A stretch of 49,081 nt of DNA from JAUIHN01 sp964556075 (GCA_964556075.1 CAZKUV010000001.1:1-49081), one strand, 5' to 3'. Positions 33,618 to 42,685 are shown, numbered from the stretch's first letter. Notes: generated by a model not told the origin, from the sequence alone. Made by a program: numbers and translations.

Positions 33618-35117
33618 CTATAAATTAAGGTCTGGATAAATCGCTTTGGTGGTTTCGTCAATTTCGCTTCTGAGCTGTGGGAACGGAACACCCTCGCGAG
33701 CGGTCACTCCTTCGAAAATCCAAAAGACTCGTTCGCTATTCCCCCAACCGCACGCTGGTGGCATGCCGTATTCAAGCATTTCGACATAATCGATATCAAG
33801 CATCATCGCTTCATCGTCGCCAGCGTCGCGCATGTTTTGCTGTTCGACGAACCGCTCCAGTTGATCGATTGGGTCGTTCAGCTCAGAAAAGCCATTCCCG
33901 AGCTCGCTGCCCGCAATGATCGACTGGAAACGCTCTGTCGCGCGCGGATCATCAGGGTTTTCTTTGCTTAGCGGCGAAATGAACTTCGGCGTGTTAACCA
34001 GCCAGACCGGACCGGCAACCCCGGCTCGCACCTTCTTCCATAGCTTGTCGATACCGCGCGGAATGCTGTCGGTCTTCTCGACTTCGAGGTTATGCTCCTT
34101 CAGTTTGGCGGCGACCTCCTCGATTGTCGTGTCATAGACGTCGATGCCATAGTGTTTCTGAATGACTTCGCGGTAATCCCATATCTCCCACTCGCCCGAC
34201 ATATCAATATCGAATTCCCCGAGCTTGAACTGCAAGGTGCCGAAAGTTTCCCGAAGAACATATTTATACATCTCTTCCATGAATCTCATGCCGTCGCGCC
34301 AGTTCCAATAGGCGGCATACCATTCCATAGCAACATGTTCGGGTAGATGCTCGTCGGTATAGTCTTCATTTCTAAACCGAGGACCAATATCATAGACTTT
34401 CTCGAACCCAGCGCCGATAAGACGCTTGAGCGGGAGTTCGTGACTGATACGCAAATAAAAGTCGTGGTCGAGAGTATCCATGTGAGTGACGAACGGATTG
34501 GCGTCAGCTCCACCGGTAGTATGTTCGAGCACCGGAATGTTGATTTCAATAAACCCGTGCTGGTTGAGGAAGTCCCGCGTCGCCTGCCAGAATTTCGAAC
34601 GGCGCACGAACCGCTCTCGAACGTCAAGATTGACGTTCATGTCGACATAACGACGCCTGAAACGCTCTTCCTTGTCGGTGAGTTTTTCTGGGATTGGGCG
34701 CAGCGCCTTGGTGAGAAGTCTCAGAGTCTTTACTCCGACCGAAATCTCCCCGGTCTGCGTCTTCATGACTTCACCAGTCGCCTCAATGAAATCTCCGCTG
34801 TCCAGTAACGGGAGTTCTCTCATGCCGAGGATACCCCTGCTGCCGTCTAGATCCGCCACTTCTCCGGCTCGCAAAAACAACTGCACTTGACCGCTCATAT
34901 CCCTCACGACGATGAACGCCAGCTTGCCGAACTTCCTAATGCCGACAATGCGTCCGGCGACGGTAACCGTCTGCCCTTCGAGCTCGTCGAAGCGTCCGGT
35001 AATATCGGCGGTATGATGGGTTCGGTTACTATCTGCCGGGTATGGGTTCACGCCCAGCCCGCGCAACTCCTCGAGTTTGCGCAGTCGTTCGTCTCGGTAG
35101 TCTTGTAGAGTAGCCAT
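33618..35117 (-). CDS. lysS: Lysyl-tRNA synthetase, class II
   Basis: Charges tRNA-Lys. The 499-residue product has an N-terminal OB-fold anticodon domain (TVTAGRIVGIRKFGKLAF-like region, about residues 50-150) and the class II core with motif 2 FRNEDYTDEHLPEHVAMEWYAAYW. Motif 3 departs from the usual GIGIDRL form and reads ACGWGNSERVFWIFEG, though the key Arg is kept. Glu-rich substrate-binding residues near HVAMEWY agree with LysRS rather than AspRS or AsnRS. A TATACT box stands nine bases before the ATG. The stop abuts the plus-strand ribozyme. Confidence 0.92.
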   Translation of the reverse strand: MATLQDYRDERLRKLEELRGLGVNPYPADSNRTHHTADITGRFDELEGQTVTVAGRIVGIRKFGKLAFIVVRDMSGQVQLFLRAGEVADLDGSRGILGMRELPLLDSGDFIEATGEVMKTQTGEISVGVKTLRLLTKALRPIPEKLTDKEERFRRRYVDMNVNLDVRERFVRRSKFWQATRDFLNQHGFIEINIPVLEHTTGGADANPFVTHMDTLDHDFYLRISHELPLKRLIGAGFEKVYDIGPRFRNEDYTDEHLPEHVAMEWYAAYWNWRDGMRFMEEMYKYVLRETFGTLQFKLGEFDIDMSGEWEIWDYREVIQKHYGIDVYDTTIEEVAAKLKEHNLEVEKTDSIPRGIDKLWKKVRAGVAGPVWLVNTPKFISPLSKENPDDPRATERFQSIIAGSELGNGFSELNDPIDQLERFVEQQNMRDAGDDEAMMLDIDYVEMLEYGMPPACGWGNSERVFWIFEGVTAREGVPFPQLRSEIDETTKAIYPDLNL

Positions 35118-35162
35118 ATCTGTTTTAGTATATCACACCCCTTTAAACGGTATTTTTATTCC

Positions 35163-35528
35163 CTAACAATCCGCCAGCGCCTTGCTACCCATCGCCGATT
35201 GCAGCAACAGCAAATCGCCTGGGGTACCTGGTCCGATATGCTCCGCCGCCTCGGCGCACGCTTCGTCGAACTCCTGTCGCTTCTTCACTACTTCCCACCC
35301 AAGCATTATCAGATATTCTCTATAGAGTTCGATAGTATCGTCGTCCAATTCTCCGTCGCCGCTTTCAATTGCTCGACGTTCCATTTCGGCCAGTTCCTTC
35401 TCAATCTCAAAGATTTCATACTTGTTCTGGACCATTTCATCGAAAGCTAGGTTAGCTTTTTCGGCGCTGAACCTACCCAAAAACGCGTGTTGATAAGGAG
35501 TCAGTTCCGGCTGTCTTCGTATGCTCAT
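35163..35528 (-). CDS. Hypothetical helical protein, 121 aa
   Basis: Not recognised. It is strongly helical and acidic, with a possible coiled coil (about residues 30-60, YEIFEIEKELAEMERRAIE) and another helix at 68-95; no membrane segment. GAGG stands before the ATG and the gene has its own promoter, which suggests a real, separately expressed gene. It follows the 601-aa HD protein on the same strand. Confidence 0.7.
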   Translation of the reverse strand: MSIRRQPELTPYQHAFLGRFSAEKANLAFDEMVQNKYEIFEIEKELAEMERRAIESGDGELDDDTIELYREYLIMLGWEVVKKRQEFDEACAEAAEHIGPGTPGDLLLLQSAMGSKALADC

Positions 35529-35564
35529 GGTAACGACCTCGCTTAGTTGCCTTGTTAGTCTAGT

Positions 35565-35592
35565 AGCATACTATATCTGCCAATCACGTCAA
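35565..35592 (-). promoter_or_regulatory. Promoter of the 121-aa protein gene
   Basis: TTGACG (35592-35587) and TATGCT (35570-35565) on the minus strand, 16 bases apart. Confidence 0.6.
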
Positions 35593-35614
35593 GTCTTCTA
35601 GTTGCTTTTGCGTC

Positions 35615-37420
35615 CTAAAACGACTTGCGGCTACGTTTGGCGATGCCAGCAGATTTCAAGCGTAAATCACGTCGCCCAAGCCCCGTCGGACTGATGAAGC
35701 TGTCATCGAATGAGCGGAAATTCCGAAAGGTCCCGTTACCCTTTCGGTTCGTGACTGCCATCTGGGTATAGGCGCCACCGTCACAAGTAACCAGCATTTC
35801 GCACATCTCGAGATAGCCATCTACCATGTCTTCGGTGGACGATTCGCCAACTAGGCGGGCTACCTCGGAAGCGGCAAACTGACGAAGCTCCTTACAATAC
35901 TCGTCGCGTCCGAACACCGCGACTTCCGTCGCGAGACTCATGCCGTCGCCGGTCAAATTCCGAATAAAGTTTCCCGCCTCTGGATTAAGACCGATGGCTG
36001 CGAAGAACCGTTGCGCGACCAGCTTGTTGTAGCTCTTCTGGCGGTGCTTTTCACCTCGGGCCACGGCGACCGGCTTACCGAGATCGTGCGTCAAAAGCGC
36101 CAACCTCATTGGAGCGAGCAACTCAACCGGCACCCTCTCGGCAAAGTTTTCATCGAAATTCTCAAGGGTCGTTGCCGTATGCTCCTCAAGGGAGTACCCT
36201 TCCCAGTTACCAGCGCTCGCTTCCAGTACTCGATCGAAGCACGGGACCTCTTTAGCGGCATCGATTAAACGAGTCGGGCTGACATACGCGCCCTCGAGGA
36301 GATTAAACAACTTATGCCGCTCGGCTGTCGGACGAGGAAACTTGTCGCCGAGCGCCTTACCAATCGGAAGGAGCGCACGGCCGTCCTCTTGCCTTTGCCT
36401 GTCATACGCTTCAACGGTATTAACCTCACGAAGATTAAACAGTGACACAATCGTAATATCTCGCCTCAGCGTCGCGGACCGTACCCCCGACTCCTGTCCC
36501 ACAATATGGTGTTCTTTAAAAAATCGGGCGATATAATCAATCGATACCGGATACGGCGCAGTATCAGTACCTCCCAGCTCGACGGTAGGCCTATCGTAGC
36601 TTTGTATGGCGTGTCCTGCCTTCCATGGATGATTCCAGACATAGTTTCTGGCGTTAACAACAGACGCAAGCGAGGAAACGTCATCGGGAGCGATCCCGGT
36701 CTCCTGCGAGACCTGGTCGATTATATCGTTGGTTACATAGACCAGACCCTTTTGAGAGAATGTCTTCAGCACAGAATCGATATCCCCTCTTGTAAGGTTG
36801 GTATCGATTGGGAGCGGCGTGCCTTCTGAGAGCGGAAAACGCCGAAACAACGTGCGCATACTCTCGACGTACCGATTCCTCTCCTCTTCCGTCAGCGACC
36901 AGAAAGAAAAGTCCCAGGAGACTATCGACGCGTCGATGTCCCGCGAGATTATCTTGTGCACCTCGGCGTGTGCATACGCGTCCATGAGATACTGACGTCG
37001 CTGCTCCTCGTCCAACTCGTGATACCTTAGGGGTTGGCCGGTCGTTCTCTCGAAATGGCTATGGAACGCGCGGGTCCTCGCAAAGTCTTCGGCGATGGAC
37101 AGATCCGCCGTATACAGCACCGGAACAGCAAAGACATTTCGATTACCGGTAGCGTTGCCGCCGTTTTGAAAATACGGATTAACTTCCCACGAAGATACGC
37201 CATCTTCTGTACGATACCTGCCGTGGTAGGTCTCGATATCAGCGAGTGACTTCAGCACGCCAAGCTCCCGTAGGGTTCCGAGCGCTTCGTATTTTTCCCT
37301 AGACTCAATCGGTCGGGAATGTTCGCTCGCATACCGAACCGCCTCGCTCCCGAACCGTCTGACAGTAGAATCCGGAAGTTTTTCAGACTGAGGAGTGCGT
37401 TCGTGGCGTTCTTTTAGCAT
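35615..37420 (-). CDS. Hypothetical protein with an HD-type motif, 601 aa
   Basis: A large cytoplasmic protein of unknown function with no signal or membrane segment. The first 330 residues are not recognised. Near residue 440 EEHTATTLENFDENF is followed about 25 residues later by LALLTHDLGKPVAV, the H...HD pattern of HD-domain phosphohydrolases, and about 90 residues on a TEVAVFGRDEY could supply a further Asp. Such domains act on nucleotides or RNA. The ATG at 37420 has no ribosome binding site; a strong promoter lies 30 bases upstream. Confidence 0.8.
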   Translation of the reverse strand: MLKERHERTPQSEKLPDSTVRRFGSEAVRYASEHSRPIESREKYEALGTLRELGVLKSLADIETYHGRYRTEDGVSSWEVNPYFQNGGNATGNRNVFAVPVLYTADLSIAEDFARTRAFHSHFERTTGQPLRYHELDEEQRRQYLMDAYAHAEVHKIISRDIDASIVSWDFSFWSLTEEERNRYVESMRTLFRRFPLSEGTPLPIDTNLTRGDIDSVLKTFSQKGLVYVTNDIIDQVSQETGIAPDDVSSLASVVNARNYVWNHPWKAGHAIQSYDRPTVELGGTDTAPYPVSIDYIARFFKEHHIVGQESGVRSATLRRDITIVSLFNLREVNTVEAYDRQRQEDGRALLPIGKALGDKFPRPTAERHKLFNLLEGAYVSPTRLIDAAKEVPCFDRVLEASAGNWEGYSLEEHTATTLENFDENFAERVPVELLAPMRLALLTHDLGKPVAVARGEKHRQKSYNKLVAQRFFAAIGLNPEAGNFIRNLTGDGMSLATEVAVFGRDEYCKELRQFAASEVARLVGESSTEDMVDGYLEMCEMLVTCDGGAYTQMAVTNRKGNGTFRNFRSFDDSFISPTGLGRRDLRLKSAGIAKRSRKSF

Positions 37421-37449
37421 GTATGTTTATGTTGAAGATAAGTATTTAG

Positions 37450-37478
37450 ATATTATCATATATTACCTCTTATGTCAA
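37450..37478 (-). promoter_or_regulatory. Promoter of the 601-aa HD protein gene
   Basis: TTGACA (37478-37473) and TAATAT (37455-37450) on the minus strand, 17 bases apart, in an A/T-rich stretch. One of the best consensus matches in the window. Confidence 0.85.
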
Positions 37479-37504
37479 TTTTGACATCCTGCAGCAACAT
37501 CAAA

Positions 37505-37525
37505 ACCGGAGGGTATACCTCCGGT
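37505..37525 (-). terminator. greA terminator
   Basis: ACCGGAGG and CCTCCGGT pair perfectly (eight pairs, five-base loop); TTTTG follows on the minus strand. It lies 23 bases after the greA stop. Confidence 0.75.
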
Positions 37526-37547
37526 AGAGATAATCGAGCAGCCGGCA

Positions 37548-38003
37548 TTAGGAAATCTTCACGATTTCGTAGGTCGTCGAACCTTTCGGTGTCGTAATCG
37601 TGACGCTCTCGCCAACCTTTTTGCCCATCAGGGCTTCGCCGATCGGCGATTCGTTGCTAATTTTACCCTCGAGCGGGTCGGCTTCAACCGGACCAACCAG
37701 GGTGTATGTCACCGACTTACCGTCAAACTTGAGTTCGACAGTCGATCCGACGCTAACTCGCGACGTGCTTTTCGCCTTGATAATTTCAGCCTTACCGAGG
37801 ATTTCCTCGATTTCGGCGATGCGAGTTTCGACCAGCGCCTGGTCCTCACGGGCGGTGTCGTAGTCCGCGTTCTCGCTTAGGTCGCCGTAATCACGGGCCT
37901 CGGCGATTTTATCGGCGATTTCACCGCGACGGCTTTTTAAGGTTTCAAGTTCAGCTTCGAGCTCGGCTCGACCAGCTTCAGTAATCTGATACGTTTTCTT
38001 CAT
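37548..38003 (-). CDS. greA: Transcription elongation factor GreA
   Basis: GreA rescues backtracked RNA polymerase by stimulating transcript cleavage. The 151-residue product has the N-terminal coiled-coil hairpin (about residues 1-75) with the tip acids in ARDYGDLSENADYDTAREDQ and the C-terminal FKBP-like domain ending in ESPIGEALMGKKVGESVTI. GAGGA stands before the ATG and TAAAAT upstream. Confidence 0.96.
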   Translation of the reverse strand: MKKTYQITEAGRAELEAELETLKSRRGEIADKIAEARDYGDLSENADYDTAREDQALVETRIAEIEEILGKAEIIKAKSTSRVSVGSTVELKFDGKSVTYTLVGPVEADPLEGKISNESPIGEALMGKKVGESVTITTPKGSTTYEIVKIS

Positions 38004-38086
38004 AATTCAATCTGTCCTCTTAGTACTATTTTACCATTTTTCACTGCGCCTTCAGGCGCTGACAAGCTCTATCCTGTACCAGGCAG

Positions 38087-39325
38087 TCATACAAGCTTAG
38101 CAATCAACTCTTCTCGCGTCAATATGACCGTTTCTCCGCTCTTTCTCTCTGTATATTCGTACTGCTGGTTCTCGAGCAATCGGTCACTTACCGTTACGCG
38201 GTGCGGGATGCCGAGGAGCTCGCTGTCCGCGAACTTGGCACCTGGACGCTCGTCGCGATCGTCATACAGTACCTCCACTCCCTTTGTTTTTAATGTTTCG
38301 TACAATCTGTCGGCTTCGGCCGCGCCTTTCTCGCCAATCGAGACGAGATACACGTGATACGGGGCGATGCTTTCCGGCCACACCAACCCTTTGTCGTCAC
38401 TCATCTTTTCGGCGATAACACCCATCGCCCTGGTGATGCCGATACCGTACGAACCGATGTAGAGCGAATGGGTCTTGCCGTCCTCACCTGTATAGTACAG
38501 TCCCATCTCGTCGGTCTTATGGGTGCCGAAGTTGAAGATGTTTCCGGTCTCAGCGGTCTTGACCGGTTCGAGTTCGTCTCGGGTAACCCCGAGCTCCCGT
38601 ACGGCGTCATCGAGAACTTCCTCGTTGATGGCGACGTTCTTTCCTCGGTGAAGATAAATGACGTCCTCTCCCGCGTCACACACCGTCTGGAATTCGTGGC
38701 TAAATTTGGTAAAGGCGCCGCCGCTCGCGAACGTCACGTAGGTGTCATCTCCGATGCCGAGTCGGTCGTACACCCGCTTATACGCTTCAATCGCTTGTTG
38801 GTAGTAGTTGTCAAGGTCCTCTTTGGTGGCGTGGAATGAGTACATGTCCTTCATGATGAATTCTCGTCCGCGCATGATACCGCTTTTCGCTCTGAGTTCG
38901 TTCCTCATCTTCGTCTGGAACTGGTAGAGACTGACCGGCAGATCCTTATAGCTCTGGACGTATTGCTTCATCATCTCAACGATCGGTTCCTCATGACTCC
39001 AGCCCAGGCCTAGTTCCGTGTCATCCTTGAGCTTCGTCTTGAACCAAACGTCGACCACTTCGTCGTCCCAACGGGTGGTCTTTTCCCACACCTCTTTTCG
39101 CTGGAGTGTCGTCATGATTAGCTCGTTGCTATGAATCGCGTTCATTTCTTCCCGGACGATTTGCTTGATATTCTCAACGACTCTGAGTCCGAGCGGGAGA
39201 TAAGCGTAGACCCCGGCCATCTCCTTGTAGACGTAACCGGCGCGAATCAGGAGCTGGGCATTTAAGGCGACCTCGTCACTAGGCGCCTGCTTCAGTGTTT
39301 TCGTGAACAAATGTGAAATTCTCAT
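38087..39325 (-). CDS. proS: Prolyl-tRNA synthetase, bacterial type without the editing insertion
   Basis: Charges tRNA-Pro. The 412-residue product has the class II motifs LPLGLRVVENIKQIVREEM (motif 1 region), FQTKMRNELRAKSGIMRGREFIMKDMYSFH (motif 2) and SYGIGITRAMGVIAE (motif 3), then a C-terminal anticodon domain. The typical bacterial enzyme has about 570 residues with an insertion domain that clears Ala-tRNA-Pro; here motif 2 and motif 3 are joined without it, as in alphaproteobacteria and mitochondria. A 110-base leader with two small hairpins precedes it; GGAG stands eight bases before the ATG. Confidence 0.95.
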   Translation of the reverse strand: MRISHLFTKTLKQAPSDEVALNAQLLIRAGYVYKEMAGVYAYLPLGLRVVENIKQIVREEMNAIHSNELIMTTLQRKEVWEKTTRWDDEVVDVWFKTKLKDDTELGLGWSHEEPIVEMMKQYVQSYKDLPVSLYQFQTKMRNELRAKSGIMRGREFIMKDMYSFHATKEDLDNYYQQAIEAYKRVYDRLGIGDDTYVTFASGGAFTKFSHEFQTVCDAGEDVIYLHRGKNVAINEEVLDDAVRELGVTRDELEPVKTAETGNIFNFGTHKTDEMGLYYTGEDGKTHSLYIGSYGIGITRAMGVIAEKMSDDKGLVWPESIAPYHVYLVSIGEKGAAEADRLYETLKTKGVEVLYDDRDERPGAKFADSELLGIPHRVTVSDRLLENQQYEYTERKSGETVILTREELIAKLV

Positions 39326-39436
39326 ACTATCTCTCCGTTAGGTTGTCCGTTCAGAAAAATCAAGTGAAAAGTAAATTCTACCGGCGAACCGGAGTGCGTG
39401 AACGAGAGACTGGCGACAGCAGTATGTGCCTTTGCA

Positions 39437-40207
39437 TCATGCACCTATTGTACTAGGAAGAATAGGATTTATAAAGAGGAGGTAGTACGCGATGCCATTT
39501 TTGAGCATGTGCAGGAAAATCCCTGCCCAGATGCTCCCGGTTTTCTCGCGTAGTACCACGAGAATAATACCGATTGGCAGTAGGCNNNNNNNNNNGGAGA
39601 ATAACACGGCGGTAGCAGCCGCCGCTTCCACGACGGAAAAATACTTTCGTATCCTGCCATACAAATAGCCACGTATCAGTACCTCTTCTGCGACTGGCGC
39701 GATAATCACAAGCGTAAGAAACGCCAAAACGTATTCGTACCCCTGGCTGATGTCGTCAAAACCGACCTGCTGTTCCTGGGTCATATCGATATTCGGGAAC
39801 GCTACCATGACCGCCATTGTCAGGACCGCAGCGCACATCATGTAAACGATGAAGGCGATGGGGGTATACACCACGTCCATCAGATTCGGCCAGCGCGTAA
39901 GACCGAGCTCCTTTTTCGTAACCCTGACTCCCAGCCATTTGTACGGCACCCCGATAACGATGCCAAGCGTGAGTGTATACACAACCGCGGCAATCACCGT
40001 GTCCAGCAAGGTGGACGCGGTGAGCATGCCTGCCTGCACCAAAAGCAAATACGGCACGCCAACGATGAACTGAGCGGTCACAAAGCCCAGCAGCACCCAA
40101 AGAAGCAAACCAATTCCGTACATGACGCGCGTTTTGGGCAGTATATCGCCAGCCGCGCCAGACGCTCTCTGGCTAGTTGCCTCCTCTTGTGATTTATCCG
40201 ATTTCAT
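39437..40207 (-). CDS. CPBP family intramembrane metalloprotease, interrupted by an assembly gap
   Basis: A relative of the CAAX prenyl protease Rce1 and of bacteriocin-immunity proteins, about 256 residues as written, with around seven membrane helices. The first motif EExxxR is present (EEVLIRG) and the last HxxxN as HMLKN. The FxxxH motif should follow VLFS, exactly where ten N's (39586-39595) stand. Ten N's are a placeholder, so the true length there is unknown. The frame as given stays open across the gap by chance or design. It follows rseP by two bases. Confidence 0.85.
   Translation of the reverse strand: MKSDKSQEEATSQRASGAAGDILPKTRVMYGIGLLLWVLLGFVTAQFIVGVPYLLLVQAGMLTASTLLDTVIAAVVYTLTLGIVIGVPYKWLGVRVTKKELGLTRWPNLMDVVYTPIAFIVYMMCAAVLTMAVMVAFPNIDMTQEQQVGFDDISQGYEYVLAFLTLVIIAPVAEEVLIRGYLYGRIRKYFSVVEAAAATAVLFSXXXXLLPIGIILVVLREKTGSIWAGIFLHMLKNGIAYYLLFINPILPSTIGA
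39586..39595. other. Assembly gap (10 N)
   Basis: Ten unknown bases inside the CPBP protease gene. The missing codons should include the conserved His of the second CPBP motif. Confidence 0.95.
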
Positions 40208-40209
40208 TC

Positions 40210-41361
40210 CTAGAATAGCTTCCCTATATCAGTGAGCGTAATAACGATGATCAGCGTAATGAGCGCCATAAACCCGACGCCTTGAATCATCTCCTCTCGC
40301 TCCTTTGTGAGCGGTTTCTGTATGAGCCTAAATATCGTCATCGTTACCCAGCGTCCGCCGTCCAGGGCAGGTATCGGCAGGATATTCATGACGGCAAGCG
40401 TGAGTGAGATAATTGCCGTAAGGAACATCAGATTGACGACGCCGCCCTGCGCAGCGGCCGGAAAGATGACGCCGAGGATACCAATCGGACCGGCGACGCT
40501 TTGCGATGCTTGTCCGAGATTTTCCTTACCCTGCTGACGCGTGTCCTCATTCGGACTTAGGCGCATAGCTACGCCTTTAGCCGTGTCTATAGCCAGGTTT
40601 TTTACGCCGATCAGCGTTTCCCAACTGAGCTGCGCGGTGGTTACAACGCCGGTGATTGGCGCCGACCAACCGGCTCTTAGGATGTCAGGACGCTGACCGA
40701 GATGCGCCCCCAGATAGCGTTTGCCTTCGGCTGCTTCGTCCGTGTTCAATGTTACTGTGAGTGAATCCTGCTGACCGTCGCGCTCGTATGTGACTTGGAC
40801 TGTTTCGCCCTGGTGTTTTTTAGCGGATTCGATCAGTTGCTCGGTAGATGAAACCTCTTCTCCGGCAAAGGATAGAATCTTGTCACCCGCTTTTAGACCT
40901 GCGACCTCAGCCGGAGAGTCACCAACCGTATCGGTCACTTCGACAGGAGAGGTCGTGACGGTCGTGTCCGATTGAACAAAAAATTGATTCGGCAATATTT
41001 TCGGAAGTCCCACAAGCGTCAGCACAGTCAACAGGAGCGCTGCGACCGCCCAGTTCATTGCAACCCCGGCAAGCAGGATACCAGTTTTCTGGAGGTAACT
41101 CGCCGCTCCGTAATCACCCTTGTCGCTAGCGGAGTCGTACTCTCCTTTGAATCTAACAAAGCCACCAAGCGGCAGCCAATTAAGACTGAACACAACCCCG
41201 TTCTTAAGTTTTTTCGCCCACGCCCGCGGTGGAAACCCGATAGCGAACTCCTGCACCACGACGCCGCTTTTTAAAGCGGCAAGCGCATGCCCCAACTCGT
41301 GCAGCGCGACTAGAATGCTTAAGATGATGAGGCCAATTATAACCCCGACGACTACGTCCAT
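40210..41361 (-). CDS. rseP: Site-2-type intramembrane metalloprotease RseP
   Basis: Membrane protease that cuts transmembrane segments, for example in regulated release of transcription factors or removal of signal peptides. The 383-residue product has HExxH as HELGHALAAL in the first helix (about residues 21-30), a PDZ domain (about 140-215, AEVAGLKAGDKILSFAG), and the second metal motif NILPIPALDGGRW (about 310-322). It starts one base after uppS ends. Confidence 0.95.
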   Translation of the reverse strand: MDVVVGVIIGLIILSILVALHELGHALAALKSGVVVQEFAIGFPPRAWAKKLKNGVVFSLNWLPLGGFVRFKGEYDSASDKGDYGAASYLQKTGILLAGVAMNWAVAALLLTVLTLVGLPKILPNQFFVQSDTTVTTSPVEVTDTVGDSPAEVAGLKAGDKILSFAGEEVSSTEQLIESAKKHQGETVQVTYERDGQQDSLTVTLNTDEAAEGKRYLGAHLGQRPDILRAGWSAPITGVVTTAQLSWETLIGVKNLAIDTAKGVAMRLSPNEDTRQQGKENLGQASQSVAGPIGILGVIFPAAAQGGVVNLMFLTAIISLTLAVMNILPIPALDGGRWVTMTIFRLIQKPLTKEREEMIQGVGFMALITLIIVITLTDIGKLF

Positions 41362-42057
41362 TTACCCTCCGAAACGCCGATTACGCTCTGAATATTCTTT
41401 TAGTATAGCTTTCACGTCTTCTTTTGTCATGTCCGGCCAGTACTTGTCGAGAAATAATAGCTCGCTGTACGCCGCTCGCCACAGCATGAAGTTGCTGATT
41501 CGCTGCTCGCCACCCGTTCTAACGATCATGTCGACTGGTGGAATGTCTGGAGCGTACAGGTACTCGGCAACCGTGTCGGTTGTAATATCCTCGGCAGAAA
41601 TACCTGCCTCGATCATCTTTCGAAACGCGTCGACGATTTCAAGTTGTCCGCCGTAATTAAAACACAGCACCAGTGTTCCCGCCGTGTTATTCGCAGAACG
41701 CGCTTCGATGTCGTCAATTTCCTTTACGATCTTCTCGTCAACGCCCTGTCGCGACCCGATAACCCGAACCCTGATGTTATTGTCGAGTAGCACTTTAACG
41801 TCTGATCTGGCAATTTTAAGCGCCAGGCTCATTAACCGTCCAACCTCTTCTTCGGAGCGCTTCCAGTTCTCGGTGCTAAAAACGTAGGCCGAAACGTATT
41901 TGACGCCGGCCTCGAACGTCGCACGGACGACTTCTTGAACGGCATCGTACCCGGCAAGATGTCCTTCGTACGTCGGCAGGCCATGCTGCCGCGCCCAACG
42001 CCTGTTCCCATCGACAATGTAGCCGATATGTTGCGGCACAGTACTATCAGTCATCAT
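41362..42057 (-). CDS. uppS: Undecaprenyl diphosphate synthase
   Basis: Makes the C55 lipid carrier for cell-wall precursors from farnesyl diphosphate and IPP. The 231-residue product has the cis-prenyltransferase signature IGYIVDGNRRWARQHGL (Asp and Arg of the active site), ENWKRSEEEV and the C-terminal DMIVRTGGEQRISNFMLWRAAYSELLF. The two tandem ATGs lie in a hairpin (42054-42075). The gene follows frr after 53 bases. Confidence 0.96.
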   Translation of the reverse strand: MMTDSTVPQHIGYIVDGNRRWARQHGLPTYEGHLAGYDAVQEVVRATFEAGVKYVSAYVFSTENWKRSEEEVGRLMSLALKIARSDVKVLLDNNIRVRVIGSRQGVDEKIVKEIDDIEARSANNTAGTLVLCFNYGGQLEIVDAFRKMIEAGISAEDITTDTVAEYLYAPDIPPVDMIVRTGGEQRISNFMLWRAAYSELLFLDKYWPDMTKEDVKAILKEYSERNRRFGG

Positions 42058-42075
42058 GACCCCCGAAGGTCATGA
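42052..42075 (-). promoter_or_regulatory. Hairpin over the uppS start codons
   Basis: On the minus strand TCATGACC pairs with GGTCATGA (eight pairs, six-base loop). The first uppS ATG and part of the second lie in the 3' arm and the GGGGG that would act as ribosome binding site lies in the loop and arm. Confidence 0.55.
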
Positions 42076-42110
42076 GCTTGTTCCAACCATAGTTGACAAA
42101 AGACATGACA

Positions 42111-42665
42111 TTAAATTGTCAGAATTTCCTTTTCCTTGGACTTAAATTCGGTATCTATATGACCCTGGGACTCGGTCATCAGATTGTCGATATCTTTTTC
42201 AAAGCGCTTGGCATCGTCTTCGGACAGCTCCTTGGCGTCTTTGCGGCGCTTGATGTCCTTGAGCGCGTCCTGACGAATAACGCGAAGGGCGATTCTCGCC
42301 TCCTCTACCTTTTCGCCAGCCTGCTTAATAATCTGGTGGCGGCGCTCTTCGGTGAGCGGCGGAATCGGCACGCGGACCACCCTACCGTCATCGGCCGGAT
42401 TAAAACCGAGTGATTGGTCATTCCTGATGGCAGTAGCGATCGCTTGTAGCGTGCTCGGATCAAACGGGGTGATCTGCAGGAGTTGCGGTTCTGGAACGGT
42501 CACATTCGCCACTTGGTTCAGTGGCATCTGGGTACCGTACGCCTCGACCATAACTTCGCTCAGCATGTCCGGGTGAGCACGTCCCGTTCGGATTTTCTTG
42601 AGGTCAGAGCGAAAATGCTCTATCGCCTGATCCATCTTTGTCTTATACGCCCCAACGTCAAACAT
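42111..42665 (-). CDS. frr: Ribosome recycling factor
   Basis: RRF splits post-termination ribosomes with EF-G. The 184-residue product shows the three-helix-bundle core: FRSDLKKIRTGRAHPDML, VTVPEPQLLQITPFDPSTLQAI and LTEERRHQIIKQAGEKVEEARIALRVIRQDA. It lies between tsf and uppS; pyrH, which usually precedes it, is absent. Confidence 0.97.
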   Translation of the reverse strand: MFDVGAYKTKMDQAIEHFRSDLKKIRTGRAHPDMLSEVMVEAYGTQMPLNQVANVTVPEPQLLQITPFDPSTLQAIATAIRNDQSLGFNPADDGRVVRVPIPPLTEERRHQIIKQAGEKVEEARIALRVIRQDALKDIKRRKDAKELSEDDAKRFEKDIDNLMTESQGHIDTEFKSKEKEILTI

Positions 42666-42685
42666 CTGAGCTACCCCTCCTACGC

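Noticed and set aside
39326..39436. The 110-base leader of proS as a possible T-box or tRNA-like element.
   Set aside because: Only short hairpins are present; no T-box sequence, specifier loop or terminator/antiterminator pair was found.
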